DNA from: Toxorhynchites rutilus septentrionalis
Taxonomy: Eukaryota; Arthropoda; Insecta; Diptera; Culicidae
DNA length: 64,000 nt
NCBI RefSeq assembly: GCF_029784135.1
Contig: NC_073746.1
Coordinates: 163,264,108-163,328,107 of the forward strand
Reading direction: 5' to 3'
Part shown: one piece after another, positions 21,623 through 34,156 of the stretch
How positions within the stretch are numbered: position 1 is the first letter of the stretch
Layout: each line of letters opens with the position of its first letter
The notes under the pieces: generated by a model
The model's input: the letters and a program-made list of their open reading frames with translations, nothing else
Told to the model about the DNA's origin: nothing
Databases searched by the model: none
Program-made: the position numbers and the translations under genes

Positions 21623-23194
21623 TTTTTTTTAATTAAAGATGATGATGGTCCCGCCTCCTTCCCCTACAGAGGTTTGAGCAAGACGAGTTATCTAAAAGAT
21701 AATTTATTTTTTTTCAACATTGAAATCAGTTTAGCAAACATGAAAAACGAACTGATTTTATTAACAGATATAAGTTCAAAAAATTGCAATGTCCAAAAAA
21801 GCCAATACTCAGTCATGTCCGCCACAGAGCCGATACGGTCCCGACAAGGCCCTTGCAGCCAAGTGGTCCACCAGAGCACAAGTCCAACCGCCAGCCTTGT
21901 TTTAGATTGACTTTGAATACCCTCATTCAGAGAAATCGAGAAAATTTCCTTTACGAAAAATTCCTAGACCGGCACTTAAAAAAAACTTTCAATTTAATAT
22001 ACTTTATATCTGTGTCTCGCGCGCGACGCTCAAACTTTTGTAGACTACTTTTATTTATTTTTTTTTTTTTAAACTAATACAACTATAAGAACGACAAAAT
22101 AAAAATAAAAATAGTCCATCATCACCAAGATCATGACAGACATAATAGAGATCAATACAAATTTAAAAAAGATGATTTAAAAAAAATTAAATAATCTACA
22201 TAATATAATCCGTTCAAAAACTTCGTCAGATTCATTGAAAATATTGAAAACAAATTGCAAAAAAAATTGTCCACATTCAATTATCCGTTCGTATAAAACT
22301 TCGTCAGTAAAGATCTTCGTCATAAAAATAAACAAAAACTCGTTCAGCTGTTAAGAGAACACAGCTTTTACATGTGAAATACAGTGCCTCTTAAATTCTG
22401 TAAGTGTTGTTGCGCATTTAATATGTCTTGGCATCGAGTTGAACACATTTATTCCTTTGAAGTACAACGAATTTTGTGAAGCACATGACAAGAAATTAGG
22501 TGTTCTTATTTCATTCGCGTTTCTGGTGTTATAACTATGAAAGTCAATTCCTCTTTCAACTCGATCACACAAATATCGAGGCAGCAAACCTTTAACTACT
22601 TTGAAAATGAACACCATAGTTAAATAAACAATCCTTTGCTTCACGGATAACCATTGCAGAGCGTCCAACATTAAAGATGAGGAAGTGAATCTGTTACATT
22701 TTAGTATCAACCGCATTATTTTGTTTTGCAAGCGCTGTAATCTCGATATTTGTGTGTCATTGGCTAAAAATAAAATGGAAGAGCAAAAGTCTAAATGAGG
22801 AGAGATGATTGATTTGTATAGCTGTATTTTGCTGCAAATAGTTAAATCGTTTTTCAATCGACATAAGATTCCATACTTCTTGGCAATTTTCTTGATGACA
22901 TTGTCAATGTGAGTGTTGAACTTGAGTTTGTCATCAATAATCACGCCAATAACGATGGAGACGTTTTCATTTAAACGATTTCGCGAGATTACCATATATT
23001 TAGTTTTACTTATGTTCAATTTCAATTGCTTATACTTCAACCATCTACTTAAAGAATGTAAATCTCCATTCAAATGTAAAACGACCTGATCTAAATCATT
23101 AGCTGCAATGAATAACACAGTATCATCTGCAAAAAGATTGATATCACAAAATCGTAAAACTCTTCCCATGTCATTGATATACATAATAAATAAA
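21623..23194 (-). mobile_element. 5'-truncated CR1-group non-LTR retrotransposon fragment
   Basis: A 1,572-bp insertion in I-clade copy 3 only. It starts on the + strand with a T-run (the A tail of a minus-strand element) and ends within the RT domain, which is classic 5' truncation. It is flanked by agtt at 21619-21622 and 23195-23198, a possible 4-bp target duplication, though the T-run makes its exact length uncertain. The first 730 bp (21623-22350) are 3' UTR with no gene. Confidence 0.85.
22351..23194 (-). pseudogene. Reverse transcriptase C-terminal half, CR1-group fragment
   Basis: About 280 codons are open on the - strand. They begin inside the RT at LLFIMYINDM, followed by the catalytic LFADDTVLFIA, LNISKTKYMVI, IGVIIDDKLKF, and the thumb region LQRLQNKIMRLIL, with KVVKGLLPRYL, NSLYFKGINVFNSMP and LTEFKRH near the end. 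This C-terminal layout, with no RNase H, fits CR1/Crack/Daphne-type elements. The endonuclease and the front of the RT are missing. The fragment has no stop inside it, which suggests a fairly recent insertion. Confidence 0.8.
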
Positions 23195-23397
23195 AGTTGA
23201 TGTCCCAATCCGCCGAAGATCCGCTCGTCTCGCCGCCAGGGCTAAGCCGGCCGCCCCAACCACTCCACTTGAAGCTCATGCCATGCCTGTCTCGCCTATG
23301 CCAGCCGAAGCGAGGTCCGATGCCAATATCTATGATGCATGGAGACGTAGCCGAGGAGATCCCACGCAAGCTATGGCCGGGAGTTTAAGCTCCCCAA

Positions 23398-26300
23398 ATG
23401 AACCTCACCATCTTTCCTCGGCTGCTTCCGAGTGGAATGGCTGTCCAACCTGTTATCGTCGGTGGAGTTCCACCGGGAATCATCACATCCAGTACCACTA
23501 CATATCTGATTCCCCACCACACCGCCCATCACCAGGAAAGTATGTCCACCAACACATCCACCAACCTCGCTCTGCAATGGAACATAAATGGACTGTACAA
23601 CAACTTGGGAGAACTGGAGACCCTTGACCGAGAGTTATGTCCGTCCATCATCGCACTCCAAGAGATAAATCGAGTTTCCCCAACAAACATACAGAAAATT
23701 GTCGGGGTTAAATTCCACTGGCACACTAAGCGGGGCTCCGTTTTGCAACACTCTGTTGCTTTGGGTGTCCGGAGAAACATTCTCCATTTGCGAAAAACAA
23801 ATATCCACTGACCTGCCAATAATAGCCGTCCAAATCGAGGCCCCGATTCCGGTGACCATCATTTGTATATACCTGCCATGAGGCATAATCCCGGAACTAC
23901 GACGGAAGCTGCTTGAGGCGTTAGCAAGCTTGGAGGACCCAAAAATCATCTTGGGGGACTTCAATGCTCATCACCGCAACTGGGGAATTCAAACACCAAA
24001 TGTCAGAGGGAATATCATCGCCTACCTCTTGGAGGTGATGGAGCTCTCGGTCTTAAATGACGGCACTGACACTTTCCGTAGAGGTACGAGCAACACAGCC
24101 TTTGATATTTCAGCAGCTAATCTCAACTTGGTGGATAGGTTAGGGTGGAACAAAGCCGACGACATTCATGGCAGTGACCATCACCCGATAACCATCAGCT
24201 TCAACGGCCCGCCGCCGCTCGCAACTCGCAGACCAAGATGGATCTTCGAAAGAGCTGACTGGACAGCTTTTCAAACATCTTCCGACTTCTTGATATATAG
24301 AGACAACCCAACCACCTTTGCCACTTTCAACAAAATCATTATGGAGGCGGCCGAAGCCTTCATCCCAAGAACGAAAACCACTCCGGGGAAGAAAGCGCTG
24401 CATTGATGGTCCGAGGACATCAAAGGGGAGGTCAAGAAGCGGAGAAAGTTTCTGCGTACGGCCAAACGACTACCAGCAGGAGACCCAATGAAGGAAGTTG
24501 CCATGAACAGGTATCGAGCGCAACATATCAGAGTACGGCGGTTAATCCGGAAGGTGAAGTTAGACAGTTGGACTGGTTTTCTAGAGTCTATCAACGAAAA
24601 CCAGTCCTCTGCGGATCTTTGGCGCAAAGTAAACGCACTAAATGGGAAGAGAAGGTCACACAACCCCATTCGTCAAGGTATTACTAGGCTGTGTCTCCAA
24701 CCTGCAGCGATCCGGTTGATACTTCGAACACGCTCGGTGAATATTTCGCGGGATTGTCCTCGATCTCCGAATATGAGCCCGATTTCATCCGTCGACAGGG
24801 AGCGGGTATCACTTCGGTCAGCAACTTTGTGGTCCCTGTGAGTCATCCTAATAATCCTCTAAATCGGAACTTCATCATCGAGGAACTTTCTGTCGCCCTA
24901 TGTTCCGCAAAAAGTCAACTGGCCCTGACGGTATCGGCTACAAGATGCTGAAACATGGAATACACACGAATTTCCCGAGGGTTGGAGACACAGCCTAGAA
25001 ATACCTATACCTAAGGTCGGTCAAAGCAACAACAACGTGAAAGGCTACTGTCCAATTTCCTTAACCTCCTGTTCATCCAAGATCCTGGAAAGAATGGCGA
25101 ATAGGCGCCTGGTCACCTTTCTAACGGAAAATAGAAAATTGCACTATCAACAGTTCGCCTTCCGACCAGGTATGGGCACCAACAACAACTTCGCGACCCT
25201 CGGAGACGTGATAGCCGAAGCCAACAGGAACCGTCAGCACATGTAGAGAACCTTTGAGGTCAAAATTGGTAACATCAGCTCCCGAGCTTTCCAAAAGGAA
25301 ACAGGAGTACCTCAAGGTTCTGTCCTTGTCGTCACCCTCTTTCTCGTCGCCATGAGTAGCCTGTTCCAGGTCCTGCCTGGGAGAGTCTTCGTGTTTGTCT
25401 ACGCGGACGACACTCTTTTGATGGCAGTGAGTGACACCCATAGGATTCTAAGCATCAGAATACAGGCAGCTACCAATGCCATCGGCCGGTGGGCGGCCGA
25501 GAGAGGATTTAGACTTTCAGCGCAGAAGAGCGACCATATGGTGATTTGCAGCGACAGACATCAGGGTCCCAACTCCAGGGTCAAGCTATACAAAAACAAC
25601 ATTCCCCGCCGGAAAACGCTAAAGATCCTTGGAGTGTTTGTTGACCACAAACGTAACTTCCTCCGCCATTTCGAGGAAGTTAAGAACAGCTGTGCCACCC
25701 GGTTGAATCTATTGAAAACCATTTTCAAACCGCACCGAAGCAACAACAGAAATATCCGGCTACAGGTGGCCAAAGCCATCATCAGCAGCCGCCTCACTTA
25801 TGGCCTTGAACTGACGTGTTTGGCTGGAGACAAGCTCCCAAAATCTCTGGCACCGATTTACAACAAAGCACTACTGACTGTCTCCGGTCTCCTGCCAACA
25901 CCAGCTGCCTCTGTCTGCGCTAAAATTGGAGAACCTCCTTTCGATCTAATCACAGACTCGGCGATCGTAGTCAGGACTGCCAGTTTCTTGTCAAAAACTA
26001 GCGGTAGAGGGGAGACCCACCTAACCGCCCTTAGCAACACGATCCTGCAGCGTTTGGCGCATCCCAACCTCCCCCCGGTGGCAAAACAATCCTGGTTTGG
26101 TGCGAACGACTGGAGGTTCCCAACTGTTCTCGTCGAGAACGGTATTCGGGACAACTTTCGAGCCGGGACGTGCTCGATCGGTCTGCTAGAATATTTCAAG
26201 GCCATCATAGCGGAAAAATACCGTCTCCACGAGATCAGATACTCGGACGGCTCAAAAGGACCATCGGGAGTTGGATTTGGGGTGAGCGATAATAAGAATA

Positions 26301-26923
26301 GTCTGATTTCCAGAAAGAAACTCGCGGACATCTGCCAGGTCTTCTCGTCCGAAGTGGTCGGCATCATCGAGGCAACTACAACTTCATCTTCCAAGCCGTT
26401 GTTGGTCGTCTCCGATTCGGCAAGCGCCATTGATGCCATCGGTGCGACCAGGTCCAAACATCCATGGGTACAGGCCATCAGGAAGTATATATTGCCCGAC
26501 ACTGTGCTCATGTGGGTCCCCGGACACAACGGCATCGCAGGGAATGAAGCGGCTGACCGGTTTGCCGGAATCGGTCACACAAGACCGTTCTTCATTCGGG
26601 ATGTGCCGCTTGACGATGTGAAGTTGTGGATCTCCAACTCTTTCCGCACCTTTTGGACCGAAAGGTGGTTCGCAGAGAGGAGGCAGTTCCTCAGAAAAGT
26701 CAAGGGCACTATTATCAGGTTTGACGATGTGAAAGGAATGAGAGAACAACGAATCCTGTCCAGACTGAGGACCGGTCACTGCTCGGTCTCACACGGATTC
26801 AATAGAGGACCCTCCCATCTACTCTGCGACCTCTACCAAATCCACAACTCCGCGAACACTTCTTGTGTGGTTGCCCGAAATTTGATGATCTGCGAAACCT
26901 TCATGGAATCAGCGGGAGTGTAA
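23398..26923 (+). pseudogene. ORF2 pseudogene, I-clade copy 3
   Basis: Endonuclease pieces 23560-24200, RT pieces 25035-25440, RNase H about 26240-26570. Unlike copies 1 and 2 it keeps the 16-bp segment near 25535, so the frame from ATG 25352 is open for 523 codons through the YADD box, RT thumb, RNase H and C-terminus. It still lacks RT motif A (stop at 25244-25246) and has the upstream stops of the family. Private change: Ser to Arg near 26315 (ISRKK). Confidence 0.9.
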
Positions 26924-27349
26924 GAGACATCTTAAGGGACGATCCAGCAAGAGTAGCACCGCTTGTCTGCTACCTAAAAGATGCAGAACTATTTTTTAAG
27001 ATCTAGCGTCTGAACAATGGATCAGACAAGAAGATCCTTGTTCCTTCCCCTCCACGATGAAGGGGAATAAGAACGCTTCGGCATCTTCAGCGGCACGGAT
27101 TCCTCTCCACTGGCCTGGAGCCATGGGTCGAGGACATCCTTGCCATCTGGTCCAACAAGCAAACAGCAAGTTCTTCGTTAAGTTATGTTTCGCAAAAGGA
27201 TTTTTATGTGTTTAATTTTTACGTCCAATTTTTATGTGATAATTTTATGTGCAATCTGTTCCCAACGAAACCTTGCGGCAATGCCGTCGATAAAGAGGCG
27301 AACCAGCCCAGGAGGCTGAAAACCTCTCAAATAAAGAATAACAAAAAAA

Positions 27350-27688
27350 TCCTATTCGTTCGAAAATCAGAATAAGGGTGATAAACGAGCGACTTAAAAA
27401 AATAACAACGTAGTTCTACGTCAACAATGCGGTCGTATCTTGGACATAACCTCCTATAACTTTTTTCTTTCTATTATACAAGCGTTCAATCATAAAACTA
27501 TTGCATAGCATGGAGAAAGGATATGGATAAATGGGAAAAAATTTAATGAAACAGTATAAATTACATATTAAAGAAGTTTATTTCAAATTAACAATTCATT
27601 TATTGAACAACAAAAGTTAGAAACAAAATTTCAAAAAAGTGTCATTGTCCAAAAATACACGCTCTGTAGGATTCGCCTGGATCATCTA
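27350..27688. other. Host flank, cassette C
   Basis: As in cassette A, with the inverted repeat and minus-strand AATAAA. One private substitution (gagaaaggat for gagaaacgat). No gene. Confidence 0.55.
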
Positions 27689-28773
27689 TCATCTATCATT
27701 GGAAAGGAAATCGCTCGCTTGGTCCATCATCTGTGAGAAATAAATAATAATGTTACAAATTTGTAAATCATATAACTTTGAAATAAATACTCATGTCACA
27801 TATCCTGTCTGTCATTTGTTGATAGCTGAGTCATCCGAAAAGGGCAACCCTAGCCAATAAGGCTCTCAGAAACTCAGAAAGAAACAAGAGAAAGAAATAT
27901 TAGTAATATTTTAAACGAAAAAATAAATAAATAAAATATGAACTGGTAATAATAAATCAAATCCGCAACAGTATATAGAAAGATATAAAAAATAAATGCA
28001 TGTGGAATAAAACAAAACTACAGAAAATGTAATACGACAATAACAATAAATAAATAGAATGAAATCATCCAAAGATCAAATGTTCCTTATGGAAAAAATA
28101 ATAAACTGGTAACAATAAAATAAATCCGCTACAGTATATAGAAAGATATAAAAAAATGAATGCAACAAAAAACGAAACCAATATGTACAATAGAACTCGC
28201 AACAACAACAAAAAATCAAACAATAAATATTCAACAACTAATAACTCTGTCATCCGATCCATATATGCTTTAAGGGAAAAGCGACTGCGCCACCTCGCCT
28301 ACCATAAGGATTATAAATTTAAAACAACATCGCTTTAGAAACTTTACCTCTTTCTCAGCTTTCAGTCGTCGATTTTCCTGCCGCAATTTTATATTTTCCG
28401 CTTCCATCCTCCGAAGTTCTCCTATAAGATTCCTGTTCTGGACAATCATATATTCCAACTCCGTTGCATCTACTGGTTCCCAGTAGTACAAATCTTCATC
28501 ATCATCGACAAAAATTGTTTCACTGGGCACCAGTGGCGGAGGAACTTCATCCTCGATCATCACTTCGTTTTGATGCATCTGGATCCGAATTGGCTGTAAA
28601 TAAAAGTTTTGTTAACACTGTACACACTCAGAAATATTTTTTCCTACCTTGATATCTTCATTCTGTGGCTTTCCACTACGTCTTTCATAACTTCCTGGTT
28701 CGCGGTTGGCCCAAGAACGCGTTGGAACCCTCAAGCTGACTGGAATCCTCGATGTAACGGTACCTCGCTTCAT
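27689..28773 (-). CDS. Three-exon coiled-coil protein gene, copy C
   Basis: Exons 28648-28773, 28348-28593 and 27689-27730. One synonymous change in exon 1 (Lys AAA to AAG in SGKPQ). Intron 2 has lost 9 bp near 27920. The predicted protein is identical to copies B, D and E. Confidence 0.6.
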
Positions 28774-29495
28774 TTTGTGTGGTGATGGGATTATAACTGC
28801 TTCTCTCTTGATAATTATAATCCTCAGTGGAGAAAATGTTTGCATCAACACAATGCTTGCTTCGATTGAATCAAAACTTGGAAAATGGCACTAGCCTGCT
28901 TTGCACTGTTTTTTTTATCTCGTTATTGTATCTTACATTATGTGAAAAATGACTTTGGTGTGATTTTGAAGTTGATTAAACATAAAATTAATAGTTACTT
29001 AATTAGTTTTTAGATACTAAAAATGAGATGTTATTTTTCAACAATATAGGATCGGAGTTTAACAATTGTTTCTTGTTACGATCAAGCAAAAGCTATAAAT
29101 AATTAATTTATTGGATAATCATGGATTTTCTTTTCGGTCGTTCTGTTACCATATCGCATATTTAACATAGTAATCTATTGCTTTGTTTGCAAACTGCGGT
29201 AACGAAATATTTTATGTATTTTCCTAGAATTTGAAAAAGTATGTGACTACAAAATGGTCTGTAACGAAAATGAAATCTGACATCCCTACCAACAACCGAA
29301 GGAACGAACCGTACAGAATACCAATCCCAAAATACCAATACACCTTCTTGAAACCACATCACTTTTGCAAGTGTCGAAACAGTGCCGAAATTATTGACGT
29401 GTAAGTTTCTTATCACATCAACAATTGGCAGCAAAAACTGTCTGTTCCTATGAAAAAATATTTAATTTCCTCCTGACAGTAGTAAATATTCGCTG
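28774..29495. promoter_or_regulatory. Divergent intergenic region, cassette C
   Basis: As in cassette A, with a private short deletion near 28999 (agttacttaatt for agttactgattcttaatt) and a few substitutions around the p115 5' UTR intron. The splice signals of that intron are unchanged. Confidence 0.5.
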
Positions 29496-30479
29496 ATGAA
29501 CTTTATAAAAAGTGGTTTGCAGTCAGTGCTGGGTTCTCAGGAACCTGGGGCGCTGCAAAGTGGTGCCGAAACTGTATGAAACAACGAAATTTGGGTCAGA
29601 AACTCATTCTAAACCTTTTAAATTATTATGCCCCTCTGGAACAGGTAGAACAAGTGAGTGCTTCGACACTACTCGAGGATCGCCGCGATGCTTGCAGAGC
29701 GCTCAGGGCTCTTTCGAAAAAAATATCGCGTGGAAGTGGGAGCCCAAGGTATGCACGCTCTTCTCCAAGTCATGGAAATGGATAGAGCCGATCCGGAGAT
29801 AATTGGGTACTGCTTGGACACCCTCTGTCATATCACTTCTCAGGAACAGTTCGAAGAAGACAACCCGGACAACCCAAGCGTGACGGTCAACATAGGAGAA
29901 CAATTTACGGAGATGTTCCTCAAGTCGAACGAGAATGTGAGCTTGATTTTGAATTGTCTGGAAGAGTACGATTTTTGGGTTCGCTGGTCGGCTATTAAGT
30001 TGTTGACCAGTTTGTTAGCGAACAAAACGAAGGACATACAGGAAATCGTTCTTGTTAGCCCAATGGACGTTTCCAAGTTGATGGATTTGCTGGTTGACAG
30101 CCGAGAAGTTATTAGAAATGATGTATTGCTACTGTTGATACAGCTTACCAAAGGAAACGCAAACATCCAAAAAATTGTAGCTTTTGAAAATGCTTTTGAA
30201 CGATTGTTTGATGTTATCAAGGAGGAAGGATGCGCAGATGGTGGAATTGTCGTGGAGGATTGTTTATTTCTGATGATGAACTTGCTTAAAAACATTCCCA
30301 GTAATCAGCAGTTCTTCAAAGAAGGATCCTACATCCAGCGGTTGGCGCCAATGTTTGTTATTTCGCAGGTTTCGTCACTAACTTCCGGTCAACTTTTGTG
30401 CGTGGGACTGTTCAGCAACCATCCGCTCTCCAATTGGTTCTCGGCTGTTTCTTTAGCGCATGCCCTCATTGTTAGTTAA
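29496..30479 (+). pseudogene. Uso1: p115/Uso1 fragment, copy C
   Basis: Same structure as copy B with the long frame ending at 30479. It keeps Glu at the end of the first coding exon (SGAET), where the other copies have Lys (SGAKT); Glu is what functional p115 has, so this base is ancestral. Private change: Asp to Glu in FENAFERLF. The seven-A frameshift is present. Confidence 0.9.
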
Positions 30480-31343
30480 GCGAGAAGGTAATCATGTTGA
30501 GTTCAATGGCCGAGTATTGGCTAACTTCAATTCAACCGTACGATAGTATGATAAGGATTTGCGACATGAATGTAGCCATTGTAATATCGTGTTGGCATTA
30601 TATTGTAGAACCAATGGTAAACTAGATTAATGTTCTTTTTCGAACAGGCGACTTCATTTTGGTGGGTGATTTGATGCGATCTATCACGCTGTTGCATTAC
30701 AAGCAAATGGGAGTAGTTGTGAGGAGATCGATTTCAACCAAATTTCTCAAAACTATTGATACCAAATTTCTCAAAACTATTGATACATTGGATGACGATG
30801 CGTTCCTTGGGTGGACAACAGCAAGTATCTATTTGTTTGCCTAAAAGATGGGTAAGTAGGATTTCCGTAGCTCTGTTTATCATAAGAACACTTTTTGTAT
30901 TTTTTTTAAGGACCACAACAACGGGCGACGAACGATAGCAAATGCCAGAGGTTCCACAATTCATGCCATGGTTCGCTCGTGATGCAAAACATTGGTGAGC
31001 GAACGACGCCGACAACGGGCTGTGTGCTATTTGGCACGGTCTGATCACAAATAACACTCGATTATTATGAATTTCTTCGAAAGTTACGGGAAAGTTTGAT
31101 ACAATCAAATCTGTTGGTAAGACTGATTATTCGTATTGGCGTAGTTTCCATACCGAAATGGAAACGGAACGTTGCGAGGGATTTATTGATGGAGGATGGA
31201 TAGTGGATAGTGGATAGTTTTCTGGATTTAACTCGGGAAATATATACGATGCATTGGGATTGCAGATCGACCGGGATGGAACTAAGAAGGAAGCGGCCGT
31301 AGATGATAAAATCAAGATTGTAGAAGACCTAACATGGACACAT
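30480..31343 (+). pseudogene. DDB1: DDB1 C-terminal fragment, copy C
   Basis: As copy B, including the duplicated 24-bp segment at about 30739-30786. A private substitution near 30956 (gttccacaattc for gttcctcaattc), and a 10-bp loss downstream in the 3' UTR near 31440 (aaagaaacgtatt, missing ttccagtaaa or its equivalent). Confidence 0.9.
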
Positions 31344-31627
31344 CAGGATGTCCAGTGTTGGTCATGATTATTGAATGAATGCTATCAGTTGTTGCTATAG
31401 TTGCGAAAAATAATTTCATGTTTGTAGGATAATAAAGAAACGTATTGTTTACTACACATTATTTGAATTCGAATAGTCATGAACGACGGATTTCTCAAAA
31501 TTATCTATGAGTTTTATCAAAACTTTATTATTTTTGGGAAGAAACGTGGAACATTCAGGGCAAGAGCGGGGATGTTGATCGAATCGTGATGCGTGTTTGG
31601 ATTTGATGCTCTTTGAGTCGGTAGATA

Positions 31628-31950
31628 TCAACCTGATTGCACTGCTGACGCTCCCTTGTATTCACTGTAAGAAGAATATTGAAATATGAGATACAATTTG
31701 AATGAAATATAGTGATCAGGTATACCTATAAGGTTGGATATTTCCTAGCGTTTGTAACTTCTCATCGGACTTGACACTATCAAGTGTCAAATCATATTCT
31801 GGAGAAATGTCGACCTTACGAATTAATAAATAGGTTAGTTGATCTTGGAATGCGATCATATTACTTATTCTTATTCGACAGCTTCTTTCGCTCAAGCTGA
31901 TCCTGCAGCGCGATGCCTTTCTTGAACTCAACCGTGAACTGAAAGACCAT
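31628..31950 (-). CDS. Possible small two-exon gene (40 aa), copy C
   Basis: Same peptide as copy A. The intron is 5 bp shorter (gaaatatgagatac), and both splice sites are kept. Confidence 0.3.
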
Positions 31951-32105
31951 TTGTAATGTCGAGGAATACTAGCTGCAGCACGGTAAGATCACGAGGCAGA
32001 CGTACCGGTCATCGGGTAGGGGTCGAGCCTCCCTCGCAGTGCGTGATGATAAAAAAACATTTTAGTGGTGTCTGGCAGTGATTGAGTAGCCGCTGGGCCG
32101 CCGCC

Positions 32106-33855
32106 ATGGTGGACGTCCCCGGCTCCGCACCTACGGTGTGGGGCCATAAAGGCGGTGCGAACTACCGTAATATTCAAGGCAGTTATTCAGGAGCAACGTT
32201 ACCAGAACATATGGATCCGGCTGGTGAACACGGTGAGCTTATTGTACTGCGCATTACTGGTGTTGGCGATGACGGTAAAGATAAGAATCTCCCCCCGCCC
32301 CTTTTCTCATTCGCAAATCTATTGAGAGCTGTGTTAAAGAAATCGAGGGCTTATGCCCTTAAAGTTCGTAATAAAAAAAGCGGAGGCTCTGTCACAGCTG
32401 ACACAATTATCTGATGGTACAAACGTCAAGGTCACCTACCAAAAACACTTGAACAGCACCAAGTGTGTTGTTAGTTGCGCACAAACAATTAATATGTCGG
32501 AGGAGGACATTGTGGACTGCCTCAAAGACCAAAAAGTGGCAGCGACTAGCAGACTCAAACGACGGACCGGTCCAGACGCGATAGAAAACACTCCTGCGTT
32601 AATCCTGACAGTTAATGGTACATGTACACCTGAATTCATCTATTTTGGCTATCTGCGAGTAAGAACGAGGCCGTATTACCCGTCGCCCATGCAATGCTTT
32701 AATTGCTGGGCATTTGGTCACACAAAAACAAAGTGTAGACAAAACACGCCAACCTGTAGGAATTGTTCCGTAACACATGTGATTCCAGCGGAAGGAGGCA
32801 GTCCTGGATCGACGAATAAATGACCTGGTGAAAAAAATAGAAGAAATAGATCTTACCATCGCGAACATGGCCGCTTCAATGGAGTTACAACGCATCGAGG
32901 CGTTAAAAAACACGGAGATGATCAAGTCTCTGGTGGATAAAATCGATCAGATGGCCAACACACTAGCGGCCATGGAGTAACGATTAACCCAGAAGGACAA
33001 AATCATCACTCTGCAACAGAAGAAGATATCTAGAGCCAGGTCATTATTGCCCCAAACAAAAAGTGCCGAAACATCCGGGGTAACAAAAGACACCCATTCC
33101 AGACCTTCCTCCTTGTTCAACACCCCTACATCCTCCCGACCGGCCAAATCCACAAGTATAATACCACAAAACTCCAGCTTGGTCATCTACTCCGACTCCG
33201 ACATAGAATCCATCGAACTACAAATGCAACACCCTCGAATAAAAGAAAACCCGAATCCCCGCTTATACAACCACCGAAGAACATTCGTCAGAGATCGTCA
33301 ACAGTAGGCAAGCAACCCGCCTTGCCTCCAGATAACACTCGACCCAATCAGCGATCAGACTCTCAATACCCACCGCCGACTAGTGGTAAGGACCGTCAGC
33401 CCAAATAGAGTTTCGTCCAACTCTTACCTCACCTGTCGCCAACCACTACTCCACCAATCAGCTCTCCGGTAAGGGTGGCAACACCTATTCCCCGACGAAC
33501 TACGTGGGAATTGTACCTGAACTCGGGACGCACAAGGGTGGCAACACCTGTTCCCTGAAGGACCACGTGGGACCAGCACCACAAATTGGGACGCACAAGG
33601 GCGGTAACGTCTATTCCCCGAAGGACTGCGTGGGAACTGCTTCAGATCTCGGGACGCACAAGAGTGGAATCAGTGGAATCTCGTTCCACGATCGATTCCA
33701 CTGGAGTTTCTTCTTCCGACATTGTGCAACTTCCGTTACCCTGTGTCATTACCACCGAAGTATCCATCGCCAAATCACAAAGTAGCGCAGAGGATTGCAG
33801 TGACGCCGAACCGTTTTTTTCCGCCGTCGGGTCAAGTGAACGAACGCTGGTTTAG
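32106..33855 (+). pseudogene. ORF1 pseudogene, I-clade copy 4
   Basis: Same N-terminal frame break at the A-run. The second half knuckle reads CRNCSVTH instead of CGNCSVTH. At about 33215-33223 a 75-bp segment is missing; in the other copies that segment is bounded by two copies of atcgaacta, and one copy remains here, which indicates a deletion between short direct repeats. The Ser/Asp-rich stretch is therefore shortened. Confidence 0.85.
33474..33662 (+). repeat. 63-bp tandem repeats, I-clade copy 4
   Basis: Three units, unchanged in number from the other copies. Confidence 0.85.
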
Positions 33856-34156
33856 AATTCTACTCCCAGTTCCCGAGCACCGCTGTCTCGTTCGACAATA
33901 CCACATATCGTTGCCATTGCGATCCTTCCAGCTGCCGACACAACACCATCCACAGTTGATGTCCCAATCCGCCGAAGATCCGCTCGTCTCGCCGCCAGGG
34001 CTAAGCCGGCCGCCACAACCACTCCACTTGAAGCTCATGCCAGGCCTGTCTCGCCTATGCCAGCCGAAGCGAGGTCCGATGCCAATATCTATGATGCATG
34101 GAGACGTAGCCGAGGAGATCCCACGCAAGCTATGGCCGGGAGTTTAAGCTCCCCAA

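Larger units (their letters stand above)
19659..27349 (+). mobile_element. I-clade retrotransposon, copy 3 (interrupted by a CR1-group fragment)
   Basis: Same layout as copy 2 with a 1.57-kb insertion at 21623-23194 in the linker just after the 63-bp repeats. After removing it the copy matches the other units in length. Confidence 0.88.
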
